This document shows positions 50,005-64,000 of a DNA stretch of 64,000 nt, piece by piece. The position numbers and the translations under genes are program-made. The first letter of the stretch is position 1; every line of letters starts with the position of its first letter. The notes beneath the pieces are model-generated. The model was given only the letters and a program-made list of their open reading frames with translations. It was not told the DNA's origin and made no database searches. This stretch comes from Thamnaconus septentrionalis (taxonomy: Eukaryota > Chordata > Actinopteri > Tetraodontiformes > Monacanthidae): assembly GCA_009823395.1 (NCBI GenBank), contig CM020514.1:15083466-15147465 (forward strand), written 5' to 3'.

Positions 50005-50050
50005 CGACTGCAGAGGTCGAACCACAGTGGAAGAGTGCGCATGCGCGGTA
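50005..50050 (-). promoter_or_regulatory. atp5mc3: atp5mc3 leader exon donor and NRF1-type promoter site
   Basis: A strong minus-strand donor CAGTCG|gtgagt ends at 50005, fitting a non-coding first exon. Just upstream is the palindrome GCGCATGCGC (50037-50046), a full NRF1 consensus. NRF1 drives many nuclear genes for respiration, so the site suits this gene. The transcription start is inferred near 50020-50050. Confidence 0.65.
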
Positions 50051-53000
50051 TGACATATGTAGAGGCCCCGGATGTTAATGGAAGGTCATTTCACTCAAAC
50101 TTTATTAACAACGATCACGATAACAATCGCTCCAAAACGTATTCTTAATTGTTTAGAGTGCGTTTTCAGTGCAGACACATTACATATATAACTAAATTCA
50201 TACGTTTAATTAAAAAAAAATAACATTAATGTTCAATGTTTAAGGGTTACAGTCAGTAAAATGGATGATCATTGATATGCTTACTCAAATATTCTAGGCC
50301 AATGTGGCAATTATTACATTTCAAAATTGATTTACTATTTACTAATGCTGGAATTTTTGTCTTAGTTTCAGTGATAGATGCTAGACAGACAGACAGGATA
50401 AACGTGATTGCTCACTTGTTATTAAGCAACAAAGCAATTCACAGATTACTTTTTGAGAACAAATATGAACATGAGAATTTAATTGGTCAATTAAATTCCA
50501 GGAAAAATACAATTTTTCACTAGTTACATAAAGTGCTAAACCAGACAAGTCAATCGCTGTAAGTGAAAGCAGAGCATTTTCCATGTCAAAATCAATAGAT
50601 CATAAAAACAATGTTGAAATCATCATTTAAGGGAAAACAAAGGTTAATAGTGACAACATATTTTAGGTTACATGCAGTATCATCCTTTCTCCCTTCCGCC
50701 ATACAAGCTACAGCTTTCTTACCATCCCACATGAATGACAAATAGCATGAAACTAACCATTCCGACCAAAACAGGACTGTAATTTAATTTAGTTCTTCCA
50801 TAATTAGTTTATACCCCACTAAAGAAAAGAAAAAAACAACTTGGTTGCTGCTGTCCACTTCCATCACCTGTTGTGTGAATGTAACACTCTGCCCAGGGGG
50901 ACTGATGGCACGAGACTCCTGTGCCTCTCGCAGGCGGCTGGTGGAGCTGTAGGCTTCCAACACCGTGCGGATTTGTAATCGTGATGAATGACTCCGCGGC
51001 AGCTGGTCTGTGATGGGAAGGTAATGAGCGCAGGGATTGTGCCTTCGCCTGCATGCAGGCTTTCAGGGGAGCATCGTCCCAGCGATCTCACATATGATCC
51101 CCTCAGTTTTAAAGGAGAACGGGCCGCCACAGATTCCTGATCCAACTTATTACAAAGAGCAAGGAGATCATCAATGCATTAGTCATGCTCAGCAACGAGG
51201 AATCCTCGTCATGTGCTCAGCAGCACGTCGTCATATCTACAACTCGGGTCCATTGTGTTGATTCTGTTATTTTCAATTCTATTTCTGTTCTATTTCGCTG
51301 ATCTTCAGTGATCTATTTCTGCATTGAGACTCTAATTTGTTCTGGCCTTTTACAGTTATTTGTTTTAGCACTTGATCTGTCTCCGATTGGACTTTGTTGC
51401 ATTTGTCTACTGACATGTTGCCAGCCTTGTTTGTTGTTTGATTTCAAAGGTGTATTCTCCATGTTTGTGTTCATTATTATGAATCGCAGCAAAACCTATT
51501 CAAATGAAGCATACAGAGACAAACTAATATGGTAAAGATCCCAGAGGTAGCTAGTTAAGTCATAAACTCCTTTATTGCAACATTAAATGTAAAGAGAGAC
51601 TTCGAGCAGCCTTTGCCACTTCTTGAAAGCCACCCGGTACAGTCATTGCTATAAAAGTCCAGAAGAGGGTGCAATAGGGTCTGACGTGATCGTAGCCTTT
51701 GTTACCAAGGCAATGGTAATTGCTCAGAAGAGATGAGACAGACTTTGCACAACATCTCTCTGAAATTCGTCGACAGAAGGGGTGTTGAGTGTTTTCCTCT
51801 CTTGATGTTTTTTTTCTAAATGAGTGTCTCATCATGTGAAACATTTCCACCACAGCGTGCCACTGCAGCCAGTTTGGTTTAAAGCTCCTGATCCTTCTGT
51901 TCATGGCGAGAGTGCAGGAGGGGAAAGAGCGCAGCGAGCAAAGCTGCCATTACAGGTTGTTAATTCCACTTAACTGACAGCATTTCTGTAAATGCAGATG
52001 TATAACGCACGGACGCATCGCAATGTAAATGTAATGCGTCCCACTATAGGTCAGAGTCGACCGTATGATAAAACATGAGGATTTACAATACATTAATTGG
52101 AAGACGGCCCATATCAAAGTGGCCGTTAACGACCTGAGGTCAATGTCATACTGTCTAATTAACCGGGCAGCGGCTGTGTGGTCCTACACGGCAGTGGAGG
52201 GTGGAGGGAGCAGCCCTCACCCTCCCCTCCCACCCCCACTCATCCCCCCTCCCCCCGCCACACCAACCTTTACCCACCTTCCACTTCCTCCCATTCAGAG
52301 ACACGCACGCACTCGCTGTCTGAGTTGCATACAACGCTGAGACATTCCATTTGCATGCCCGCCCCATCAAGCTTGGATGCACTCAGACTGGTAATAAAAG
52401 GCATTGACCCCCTTAACCTTTATGAATTACAATTTGTGCCTGCAGCACGTCCTGTCAGAGGCCTTAGAGAAGCAGGCACCTCAGCCCGGGGTGTGTGTGC
52501 GTGTTGTTTTGCAGTTGTTAAGGAGAGGGGAAAAGGTTTTTACAGCTCTTCGTCGGAGCTCCTGACAAGCGGGGAGGAGGCACTCTGACAGGAGGAGCAG
52601 GGTGGGGGGGGGGGGACTGCAGCGCCGCTGATGGCTCCATGCTAATCTCCATTTCTGGGTGCTGCGAGGAGCCGATGAGGCTCTTCTCTTTGTCAAACCC
52701 AAGGATACACAGTCTGCGGTCCATGTTCTCCATCCAGTTTCCCTTCATGAAAAGTTTTCCCTTTCATTAAGGCTTAGCCTCAGCTGTTTAAAGCTAACTG
52801 TTTTTATATAGCTGCAGGAAAAAAGATGATGGAAAATCAAATCAAACTAAAGCACTTGTTGAATATGAGAATATGAACGACATGATCGTTTACTGGTTTA
52901 AATTTTGTTTGTTTAAAGCTTTAAAATTTAGAAACATAGATGCAGTTGGATGTTCTCTGTGGGAAAAGTTCTGGACTATGTTCCTACATCCTAACACTAA

Positions 53001-55135
53001 TATCCAAACAATAGCTTTTCCGCACTGACTACAATTGAGGAAAATTAAAATTGTTTGACAGTTGAGGGTCACACAGAGAATCAGAACCGTTCTCGGTTTC
53101 TGGTTCTGTGAGTCCAATAATCCTACCGGGCAAGACAGAGAGAAGGCATGAGAATTCTGAATGGATGAACATCATCTTACAGGAACAAAACAAATGCTTG
53201 GTATCTCACAAAGATTCAAAGGACATAAGCATTTGCAAAATTGATTTTTCCCCAACAGATCCATAATAACAGTGATCCTCGTGCTGCTGCTGAGCTGGGG
53301 CCGTCTGAAACGCTGAGGCCGGCAGTATTATTAGTCTTTATCTCGACTTACATATCCAGCGGACGCTCCGAGCTTAGTTCAAGAGAGCGATCCTGTCTGA
53401 ATAATTGCTTGACAGCGAGCACGGCGATGCCAGTAACTGAGCGAAATTCAAATCAAAATTCAAGACTGACACCGTGTTCTCACAAACGCTGGTGTGAACT
53501 GAGCTGTGTGTTTCTCCTTCCCTTCCTGTTTAACATCAGGAAATCCAGGCAGTGACTGTGTGAACGGGAGCGTGGCTGACAGGGGCAGCTGTGCGATGAT
53601 TGGTTTACGGATCTGCGCCTTCTTCCTTTTTTTTCTTTCCCCTCCCCCCGTCCCCCGCCTCTCTCCCGTGACTCCAAGGTCACCAAGATTTACAATCAAA
53701 TGGCTTATGACACTTTAGCGAGAAAAGACAGCCGAGAGCTGTACGACAGGACGGGGAGACGAGGCGGCGGCTTCGGAGGGACGCGTTTGACCTCACGCTG
53801 CTGGCCGTTACTGGGACGAGCCGTTGTCTGCTTGTACTGGAAGCACGATAGCAAAGACACGCACGCTAGTTTTAGCAGACAGAAGGTTGTTAAGGATGGC
53901 ATATGGAGGCTGGATTTGATAGACAGACACTACATGGTGAAAATGGAAAGAAAAGACGAGAAGAACGATGCGTTTCGAGCCAAACTGTGGCGACAGACTG
54001 CAACACAAAGGAGCAATTAAATATGATTTAATAGGGCAATCTGCAACGGCAGTTTGCTGCCCCCTATTGAAACACTCGTGCCCCACCACTTATGTTGATG
54101 TATGTTCCTTCCGTCCTCATGCATCCATTTGTATATGCAGCGACTTAAGCTTTGTCTGTTGTTGAACAAATAAGTTCAATTATTTAATTTAATGGCAGGT
54201 TAATGACTCTTAAAGGTTCCCATCATACTCATATTCCATTTTTTATTTTTCATAATCAAGGCATGATAAGAATATTAAAAAAACATCCTGGTCATTCCCA
54301 GAAAACAACATATTTAGCCCTCTGTTAGGTTTTGGTCCCCTGCTAATACTTATGCTTTCCTGTACTTTCACGTGTCTGGAGACAAAATAACACAAATGAG
54401 TAAGATACCAGCAGCCTTTGTGATATCACAAAGGGCTGATTTCTAGAAGATACACACCTTTGTCACCGCAGCCTAGGGAGTAAATGGAAGGAATTCCCAT
54501 TGTGAAATCAAAACTAAACGCAAGCTTTGTTTGCTCATGAACTGAAAATAATGTGAAACCTGTGGCTCTCGTGAGCTGATATTCAAAGAGTGTTGTTGGT
54601 TTTTATGGGGCACAGATGGCTGTTTTTTGTTCTCATTTAAACTGCTTTAGACCAGGGTTAACTTTTTGGAGCAGAAACCATTAGATGATGTGTCCTTACC
54701 TCGAGCTGTTTGCCCCGCTCACAGACCCCAGTGTCAAACCTGAGGCTGCCCCAACAGTATGTAGTGAAAGAGCCCTTCCGGCTTTTAATGGCCCGACCTA
54801 CGTCCCAGTTCAGAGAGCTCGTAAAGGCAGTCTGGTGGAGGTCCTGGAGCTGCACAATGTCACTCACAGATCCCAAACTCAGCAAGATCCGGAATGCTCA
54901 ATTAGGTGCTTTTATTGGTGCCATTAATATGCATTAACTCGCTTTCCAGAAAAAAAAGTGCAGACACAGGTTAACTTTTCCAACCTTTTCTCTAAACAGT
55001 TCTAAGTTCTAGCAACACTGACGCCAACTGGAGAAGTAGGGAAGGGGAGGGGTGGAAGTGAAGCCAAAATCTTTTTAGATACAATTACAGCCAGGCAACT
55101 CCAGAGGTTTGGCCACTGTGTTCGTCCTGGTACCT

Positions 55136-55520
<385 letters not shown>

Positions 55521-55831
55521 TGATCACTATAAGTTGACAAGTAAACTAAGCTAACTAAAAACTTTCATATTTAAGATGAGCGCTAAATGCAAGCTACATA
55601 TTTTCACAGTGGTGATTTGTATTTCCATATACTGTTTAAAAATTGTCGTCAATAAAGCTCCTTTACAGGCAAACAACATTTGTCACTTTGAATCGGGAGC
55701 CTGGATAATATACGTGCAACAATACGAGCATCTCGACATAAAAAAACACGTCGAGCAACTAACACATTCGGAGCGACTGTGACATACCACGGTTATGGTA
55801 ATCCATAACATTTACATATAATCCCCCCCCA

Positions 55832-55832
55832 G

Positions 55833-55862
<30 letters not shown>
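55832..55862. repeat. (CCTG)n tetranucleotide tract
   Basis: About seven CCTG units. Confidence 0.95.
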
Positions 55863-55863
<1 letters not shown>

Positions 55864-58800
55864 TAACTCTTGTGCAGGAGCAGGACAACACAAACCGCCA
55901 CAATATGGTTCCACTCCGCCCACGCAGTAAACCGATGTGGCACCCAGCGAGCTGAATCAATCATGACACTTTATTATCCTGTCACTGCTCTGCTTCCTGC
56001 AAGTGTGTTTACCCCGTCCATGGCCCTGCGATTGTGGCTGTTCAGTGTACATTAAGACGGACATAATTGAGATTGTGGGCGGCCCGAAAAGTGCAGGGCT
56101 CAACCTGTTGTCGTTAATCTGTCATATTGTCTGCGGTGGCAGCGGCGGCGCGACCCTATTGGACGTCCCCACCTTGGAAAGCACGGCTGACGGCTGACTT
56201 TGTTGTTCACGGCAGAGGGCCTCACCTATTTTAACTTTTATTGGTTTGCCACCAACGTAGAAGCCGGGGGAACACATGATGCATTGGCTGACCTCTGACT
56301 CCAATCTCTCCCGCTCTGCTCCTAATCTGTGTCGGGCACGGCGTAATTAGGAGTGACTCTCTTAAAACTCATCACCTCCACATTATGCGCCTGTACTCTG
56401 GCTGTTGGTGGGTTTTTTCCTCCCTCTACAGGTGATTAGGACTTAGGCTAGTTTTCTTTTTAATAATTCCAAGGTGTTCTGGAATTAGTAAAAGGAAAAA
56501 GGAAAAAAAACCGCAACACGTGTTGCTTTATACTTGTTATTAGTTTGAGCTTTTTTTAATCGGAAAACCTTGGAATTAGAAAAAGAATCAGAGCTTGATG
56601 CTGCTCTTTTTGTAATACGCCAAATTACATAAGCAATCGATTTACATTAATTGCCAACCCTCTCAGATAGCAGCAATATTCCGCTTCAAATGAGATTACT
56701 GATGGCTCCGCTGAAAATGCGCCCTTCACTTTGTATAAATTAAGGCTCCGCGAAAGCACTCACAAAAATAACAAGATATAAATGAATGCAATCGCGCCGT
56801 TTGGAAAAAGGTGCTCGTCGTTGCAGTCACACAACATGTGAGAAATAATAACCAAATCTCACCCGGGCCGCCCTGTTATTAATTACCTGGCAAATGGGAC
56901 TTGTCTGTTTTTCTGCCCGGCGCTGAGAGACGGCCAAAGAAAATTAAACAGCGATCAAAGTGAGTTTCTATCAGCATAATTTGGATTGTCAGCGCCACTT
57001 TTTCCCAAGATGACTCATACATTCCAGGCAAAACACAAATCCTGGTGTTTCATTAAGAAGCTCAATTTGTGGGGCTTCATATATATATTTTTCAATCTAT
57101 ACATTACACACGTTCCCAACACTATTATAATTTCTGGTCGGAATCATGATTTATTAGACAACGAGGCTCCACTATGATGCTGGACTTAATCGACGTGATC
57201 CGGCTGTGTAATTTCGCAGCGTCCCCCTGCGCAAAAGTTGAGCAATATGTTTACGCCGCAGCCACAACAGGAACCTCCGGAAGGTTCTTCATCACGTCAG
57301 ACATGGCCACTGCCCGGCCCTGCTGGTTGTTCACATCGCAAAAAATACACACAGCGGCGACGCAAAGTTTCCGGCTCGGCTTCTTCATACTGCGGCTTCC
57401 TTTACAGCGGGAGGAGGCGGTGGGGTTATATCAGCCTAGAGAGCCATAAGTTATGGAACGTCAGGATCCCATGCATTCTAATTGAGTGCGGAACACTTAA
57501 CGGCTGTGGAAATTCAGCCACTTGACGTCGTATTCCCCCGTGTGCCGTTTCCCGGGTCGAGCCCATGAGCCTCAATTAAATGACAAAATGGGCCCATTCT
57601 TGAAAATAACAACAATAAAAAAAAAAACACACGAGCCAGGACGGCAATAATACCGGGTCCCACCTTGAATCAACAATGGACACAGCTTGCAAATGGCTAA
57701 ACGGAGACGGCGTGATTAGGGCGCAGACGGAGGCCTCCACGCGCAATATTTCTGAGTGGCTGAACGGGGGGAAACGGCTGCGGCAAGGGGGCGACTGAGG
57801 ATTGCATTTTTATCACAGATTAATCCCCCGGCCGTTAAATTTAATTCATATGAAAAATGCTAACAGGGAGCTAATCGGCCATCTTCGAGAATCCTTTTTT
57901 TTCTTTTTTGCAACCGCGGAGCAAGTCCGTAATTACAAAACGTTAATGTTAATAGCACAAAGAAGACTGGGAGAATGTTGTAAAACTCATCTTCTAATGT
58001 CAAGCAGGAGACGCCAGTTGTAAACAGCTCCTCAACTCATCTGCCCGTATTGTAACACGCGCAATGAAATACATCAGACGTTCTGGGGTGCAAGAGAGAA
58101 GGACTTGAACCTCGTGTTCCCACTGGAGGGACCGAGTCTCGTCTCCGACTCAGGCCTACTTTTCCTTCCAAACTAGATCACGTCCCCGAAATATATACCC
58201 CACCACCGCCCACCCCGAATAAACTCAAAGTTACCTCTGCGCTGCTGCTGCGTGAAACTTTTAAAAAGCCGTATCAATAACCTTTCCCCCATTTTCAGCA
58301 ATCTATAAATACACATGGAGCATGTCCTATTAAATCCTGTGATGTGGCGAGGGGGCTAAATATTGACCCGATCCTGATTGGGGTAGATTTTTTTCATACC
58401 CTTGCTTATTGTTTTTATGACTGCTCGACTTCAAGCCCCTTTACTGCTTGGCTGGTTTCACGCAGCAAACAATAGCTTTTCAATAATTCAATTTACGCCT
58501 CGCCATAAATAGGATTCAAAGGACAACGCTGCTGCAAATGAACATGGACACTGCTGCTTCTGCCGCTGCTGCTGCTGCTGGCTCCGGCGACGCCTGAGCG
58601 TCTGCCAGAGGAAGGGGAGAATATTTATTTTTTACGCTTGCCTCACATTCCCATTACGGCGTGGAAGCGAACATTCCCGGGCATGTTGTGAAAATGTGCG
58701 GCAGCGCCGGCGAGTTAAAGAGACAGATGGTGGAGGCAGAGTCTCATGCGGCAGCGCTGTGCAGCACGTTACCAGTGAAGAAATCCTATCAGCACCATCT

Positions 58801-60668
58801 CAGGCCAGATTACGTCTATTAATTGCGTGTTCGCGCGCAAAACGCGGTCGACAGTGCGCACGCCCGAGCCCGACGCTCGAGCCAAATCATTCTCGCGCCA
58901 AAAAAAGTGGGCTTGGAGTCGACGTGTTGGACACACAAACACGCGCAGAGAGAAATGAATCGGCCTCCTATTTATTTATCCGGGCATCTCTGTCAATCAC
59001 GGCAATAATCAGAGCTAACTCATTCAAATTCTGAGAAAATGAAGGAAGCATTCGCTCCCAATTTTCAATTTGGAAGTGCCGACTATGGCCATGATGAATG
59101 TCTGAATGGTCCATCTTCTTCCTCTCATTTCTCCTAACCTTCCCTGACAGCTTAGATATTGGCTACCTGGTAATTTGCTCTACAATAATTGTTACTGTGA
59201 GATTTCCCTCCCTCCCGCCCCCGACCCTCCACCCCCCCGGCTTTTAACAAGGATTCTTAACACCCTCTGTAGGTGACAAAATGCAATTACAAACACAAGT
59301 GCCCCGTCGTGACCGGTCATCAGCAGCTGCTGTCACCGCCGCCGCCATTCGGGCGGCCCAGACCGGCTCCATTAATGGAAACACATGCGAAAAAACATAG
59401 CAACATAACAGACAGATTCAGCAAACATTCGCAGCAGATAAAACTTTAATTAAAAATAACATGACACTGTTTAATTGATTAACAACAGCGGTGATTAAAG
59501 TGTACGGCTGACACTTTTTAACAAGGGCTCGCTGTTGCGCCTGCACTCAGGAATCATTTATTTTTTGCGTGACCCTGTTTATGGTTGGGCGTGTTCGGTG
59601 AATGCAGCCGCGTCTGTTAGGAGTGTGTATGTGTGCGCGCGAGTGTGTATGTGTGTGTTGATCGCTGATGGAGCGATCATATCGAGCAGAAACACCAGGC
59701 TCGGGCAAGAACAGCTGTTGCAGCTCCATCCACAGGGGACGCCGCGTTTCCCCGCCACCCCGAGAGCGCCAGCAGCCGCTCCGCCGCCGTAAAGCGAAGC
59801 CCGACGTACTCCTGCAAGCAGCCTAACAACTCTATGAATTTTATGACACGTCGCCAGATCCCTCTCATCTCTGTCCGGCACTAAAACCTTAATTATTGAG
59901 CTAATTGCTACGGCTATATTCATCTCTGCGGTAATCCTTTGGCGATTACGTAGCGCGTTCAATACCGGGCTCATCTTTTAATTAAAAGGATTATTAACCT
60001 TTAAAATAGAGCCGTGCAGAATTAAACCCTCAAATTTAAGTGTCGGACGCGTTCTTATTATTAATTTATTTCTCATCTTTACAGTATAGCCACGGAACAC
60101 TGCGGTGTTATCCTTTCAATCATAACCAGGAGGCTGCGGGGCCGGTCACATGACTCACAGCTGCACACGTTGGCCTTTTTAAGGAGCTGACTTACAACAG
60201 CAATAAGCCATCATCCACTTCCTCGCTCCAATTAAAGTCTGCAGAATGCTGACACATTACTTACACCTAGCGGGCTAACCATCGGCGCTAGTGAGATGGA
60301 TACCAATACACTTTAGCCCGGAGAGGTTCGCAGTGCGGTGAGAACAAGGTGAAAGGGTGTCCGAGTCAATGCTGCAAGACCAGGAAAAATAATGACACAG
60401 GCAGGTGAGATCTTTGGCAAGGAGGTGCCTTCAAGGCCCTTGTCTTGCAAGAGCGGTAGAGGTCAGAGTTCAAAGTCAGCTTAACGCGGGGCGTGATTGC
60501 AAATCATTGGACATGCAGGAAAATAAGCGGGCTGTTTTTTGGGGGGAGGAGAGATGATGAACAGGCTGGGTTGATGAGGTTTAAGGACAAATCATTGATC
60601 AGTTTGCATCGCCGGTGAGAAACTGAGTGCAGCCTTGAATAAGAGCCGATATCAGAATAGACAGGATG

Positions 60669-60960
60669 TTAAAGGTCCCACATTATGCTAAACTCGCTCC
60701 AGCGCTGTTAGAAAACAATGATGGACACAAGGCCGCAAAGGAAAAAGGCTGATCTCAACTTACACTGCTCCTCTTTTCAAGTGTGCAGCTATAGAGGCAA
60801 AACCTCAATGATGTCATAGAGGACACAGGTACTAAAAACTAGCCTGAAACTAGCTTGTGGGTACATCCCAACATGTTTACATTGTATTCTTAGCAAAGAA
60901 ATATTCGTTAACATGCACCACCCCTTAAAAAATAAGATAATACCGCTGTTTCCTGAAGTT
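60669..60960. repeat. interspersed fish repeat
   Basis: Starts TTAAAGGTCCCACATTATGC, a phrase heading a common dispersed teleost repeat. Borders are approximate and no coding is seen. Confidence 0.4.
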
Positions 60961-60965
60961 TCATC

Positions 60966-61200
60966 AAATGGTAAATGGACTGCACTTATGTAGCGTTTTT
61001 CCAGCACCTTCACAGTCCCCCAAAGTGCACACACCAATAGGTGGCTTCTGCCATGCAAGGCGCTGCCAGCCCCACTGGGAGCAATTTAGGGTTAAGTGTC
61101 TTTCCCAAGGACACAACGACAGACTAGGACGGAGCAAGATTTGAACCACCAACCTTTCAGTCATTGGAAAAACCGCTCTACCTCCTAAGCCACAGCCGCA
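60966..61200. repeat. interspersed fish repeat
   Basis: Starts AAATGGTAAATGGACTGCAC and ends CTACCTCCTAAGCCACAGCC; the middle has GGGAGCAATTTAGGGTTAAG and CCAAGGACACAACGAC. This is a highly recurrent teleost repeat. The class is uncertain. Confidence 0.6.
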
Positions 61201-62795
61201 CAGCCTTCATATACACAAGGCTGCTTAACTAGGATGAAAACTGATTTAATGCAGCCCTTTATGCTGACATCCGTACTACCATGAGTAGCCGCAGCGCTAA
61301 GGCGGCGCCATCTTGCCTGATAAACACCCGCCCTCATCAAAAAAACGCACCACTACTATTTTGTGAGCACGAGCAGTGGGCAGGATCCCGTGACGCCGAA
61401 CCCTTTTCCACGACGCCGTTGAGTCGAGCGCTCGGGGGCTGGAGGAGTGTTTGCCCAAGCCGGAGCCTCGGCGCATTATCCAGAGCAAGTCTTCATTTGA
61501 ATGTCCTAATTAGTTAATTAGTTGGTGGTTAAGGATGATATGAGCATCTCATCAATCTCGCCATCTCTAAAAATAAACACCCGGGGAACGGCGCTGGCGA
61601 GTCATTAGAATACTGATGACTGTGGGAAGTGTCGGCGAGGATTAGAGGTCCGCTCCTGACGCTCCATATTTCCACACATCACTCGGCGCCCGCAAAAGAA
61701 AAAGAAAGACTAAGCGGCCTGGCACGCATTGTATGGATGGCAAGCCAAGCGTGACATAATGAGTTTACTGAAAGTCTGGGGAGCTCAATTAATGTTTTTT
61801 CATGCGTGGCTTTTCGGCATCAATAAACTTGTTTATCAACCGGGTGGGGTGGTGGGTGGAAAATGAGAATCAGACGCGGGAGTGAAAGTTGTTTTTCACA
61901 CTCGCAAATGATTAGAAACATGCTAAGGGTGAGCGTGCGCCGCGCCGTAACCTCTGGAGCTGCGACGAGAGGAGGGCGGGCTGCCTCTTCCCCTTCGTCT
62001 CTGCAGAGGAAGACAGGGAAGAAAAAAAAGGGAGAGGGGGAAAAAACGGGGGAGGAGGAAGGATTGGTTAAAAATAGTTAGCGTGTGGCAGTACATGATT
62101 GAGCTTCCAGGGCTCTGAAAATTCCCACTAATTATTCAGCGGGATCCCTCTGTCATCCCCGTCCCTATACACGTCCCTCTGCGTGGAGGTGCGAGTGACT
62201 CCGGCTAATATGCATAATTCTCACTACTTAATTGGCACGGATCGGGTGAAAGTGGGCTAGGCGAGAGCTCCTCGGAGACTAATAGGGGCACATATCATGG
62301 GCTCCATCAGAACACCAGTCCCATAGGTGATAAAAGTCAGCAAATATTTCATGAGCCGCGCTGTCAGAGTGGCTCACCCCTGGAGTCCTGCCGCCGCCGA
62401 GCCCGACTCGGCAAAAACAGCTCCACCGGCAGGTGTATTTATAGCAGGCGCACGCCGGTGACTGATGCTAATGTTGCGGGAATTATGCGGCAGCGCCGCC
62501 GCCATCACGGCGGTGCGTTGGACTTAAACTGGGAGGTTAACTAAACTAGTCATTTAAGTTGTAAGTGGGCCACTGGTGTTCAGCTGTGTGCTCAGATAGT
62601 GGGGGGAGCGGAGGAGTTGTGGAGGGTGTGTGTGGGGGTGTTCTAGATGGGCAGACAGACACACACACAGTGATTTAAGTCATTGTAGTGTTAAGCTCAA
62701 CACTGCCATTGAAAGTCAAAATTGAAAACTGACTGTGAAGGTGACATGAATCTATAATAAGGGTTTAGGTGGACAACAACTGAACAAGAAGTTAT

Positions 62796-62800
62796 AGATG

Positions 62801-62866
<66 letters not shown>
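62796..62866. repeat. (GATA)n microsatellite
   Basis: About 17 GATA units, after one GATG unit. Confidence 0.97.
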
Positions 62867-62867
<1 letters not shown>

Positions 62868-64000
62868 TATTTGAGGCCCCAACCTTACACCCACAACGAC
62901 TACTACTACTACTACTACCTACTCAAAGTGTAAGTAATTATTTTTAGTAAGAATTTTAAATAGTATAAATTTAGGGTCAAACACAGGTGACGCCAATAAT
63001 GAGTCAGTAATAATGAGTAATCCATGTTGCCCAATCACAACAGAAAAATTGTGTCTGTCATGAGGAGGTCATTACTGGCCATTGTTTTGCTGTTCCTGAC
63101 ACCACATAATTCATAACCTGCTATAAAAGAAGCAAAAACTGAAATAAGTCTCTGATGATCTTGTTTGGCTTCTTCACAAAGATGCAAATGCTTGCAAAGT
63201 CCTGCGTATCTATATGTGTGTGTGTGTGTGTTTTGTGTGCACATCCGTGGTTGTGAGTAGCCATTAACACTGATAATTAGCTCTGTGTGGTTTCATCATA
63301 GACAGAGAATGTGAGGACATTTCACAGGACTCGATGCCCCCCGGAGTGCCAGTGCTGTGCACTTGAGACACCTCCACATGTAATTAAAACAACAACTATA
63401 AACAGAAAAGTAATTCACTGTAATTAGGGGCTCATTACACAATTTAAGGCTGTATGACAACACCTGCTAATTACGAAACGTATGACTGCAAAAGCTCGGC
63501 ACTTCCCAGCAGTCACATGTTAAGATGGGCAACCCGGTTGAAACTAAATTGACTTTTTTTCCGGTTTTCTTTGCAGTTAGCTAACTGCATTAAAACTGAC
63601 TTAAGGCGAAAATGTTTGAGCAACAGTTTGGGCAAAGTCCAAAGGGCAAAGACTTTTTTTTTTTTTTAGTGTGACTGAAACAATATTTTATGAATGTGCA
63701 AACTTTGAGGCGTTGTGATGCCTACAAGCCACATACTAATTCAAAAAACTGATTTTAGCATCTGCTGAATAATATGATGATGATATAGAATACATGGACA
63801 AAAGTGTCTAAATATTTTTTCTAGCCAATCTAATAAAGACATCAAAGTTAATTTAAGAATGAAGTAACTTTTGTCAACAATACGGTAACAAACTTACTTA
63901 ACATTAATTAATTTTATAGGTATTTATTTTAGATTTTTTTATTTGAAACAAATTCATTTATGTTCTTTTAAAAACAAAAACACTGTTGAAAAAACATTTC

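Overview
The window is nuclear DNA from a ray-finned (teleost) fish. The genes are split by spliceosomal GT-AG introns. Dinucleotide, trinucleotide and tetranucleotide microsatellites are frequent. Several interspersed repeats have a form typical of teleost genomes: a Tc1/mariner-type MITE, hAT-type short elements, and L2/Maui-like LINE tails ending in ATGG or ATGA arrays.

Three protein-coding genes are recognisable, all on the minus strand, so they read right to left. (1) chn1, alpha1-chimaerin, has seven coding exons between about 2.7 and 11.2 kb; it is a C1 domain plus RhoGAP regulator of Rac. (2) atf2 has eleven coding exons between about 34.1 and 46.4 kb, with 3'UTR to about 32.55 kb and a promoter near 47.0-47.24 kb; it is a C2H2/bZIP CRE-binding factor. 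(3) atp5mc3 has four coding exons between 48.17 and 49.74 kb and a leader exon plus NRF1-type promoter near 50.0 kb; it encodes subunit c of mitochondrial ATP synthase.

Layout: 1-1.95 kb is sequence beyond chn1 with one MITE; 1.95-11.8 kb is chn1 and its alpha1 promoter; 11.8-32.5 kb is intergenic DNA with transposon remnants, a 0.7-kb ATGG array and a perfect trinucleotide hairpin; 32.5-47.2 kb is atf2; 47.3-50.05 kb is atp5mc3; 50.05-64 kb has no recognisable gene. The order CHN1-ATF2-ATP5MC3 matches the gene string beside the vertebrate HOXD cluster, where ATP5MC3 is followed by the regulatory gene desert leading to LNPK, EVX2 and HOXD. The right-hand 14 kb is therefore inferred to be the edge of that HOXD regulatory landscape.

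The genes do not form an operon or a shared pathway; they are a conserved syntenic block. The most unusual observations are: a (GA)45 tract sitting exactly where the splice acceptor and first codon of the chn1 C1-domain exon should be; an apparent +1 frameshift in a TCC-rich tract near the atf2 C-terminus; no visible SH2 (alpha2) exons for chn1 before atf2 begins; small upstream ORFs in the putative atf2 leader; and a perfect 26-bp inverted trinucleotide repeat.
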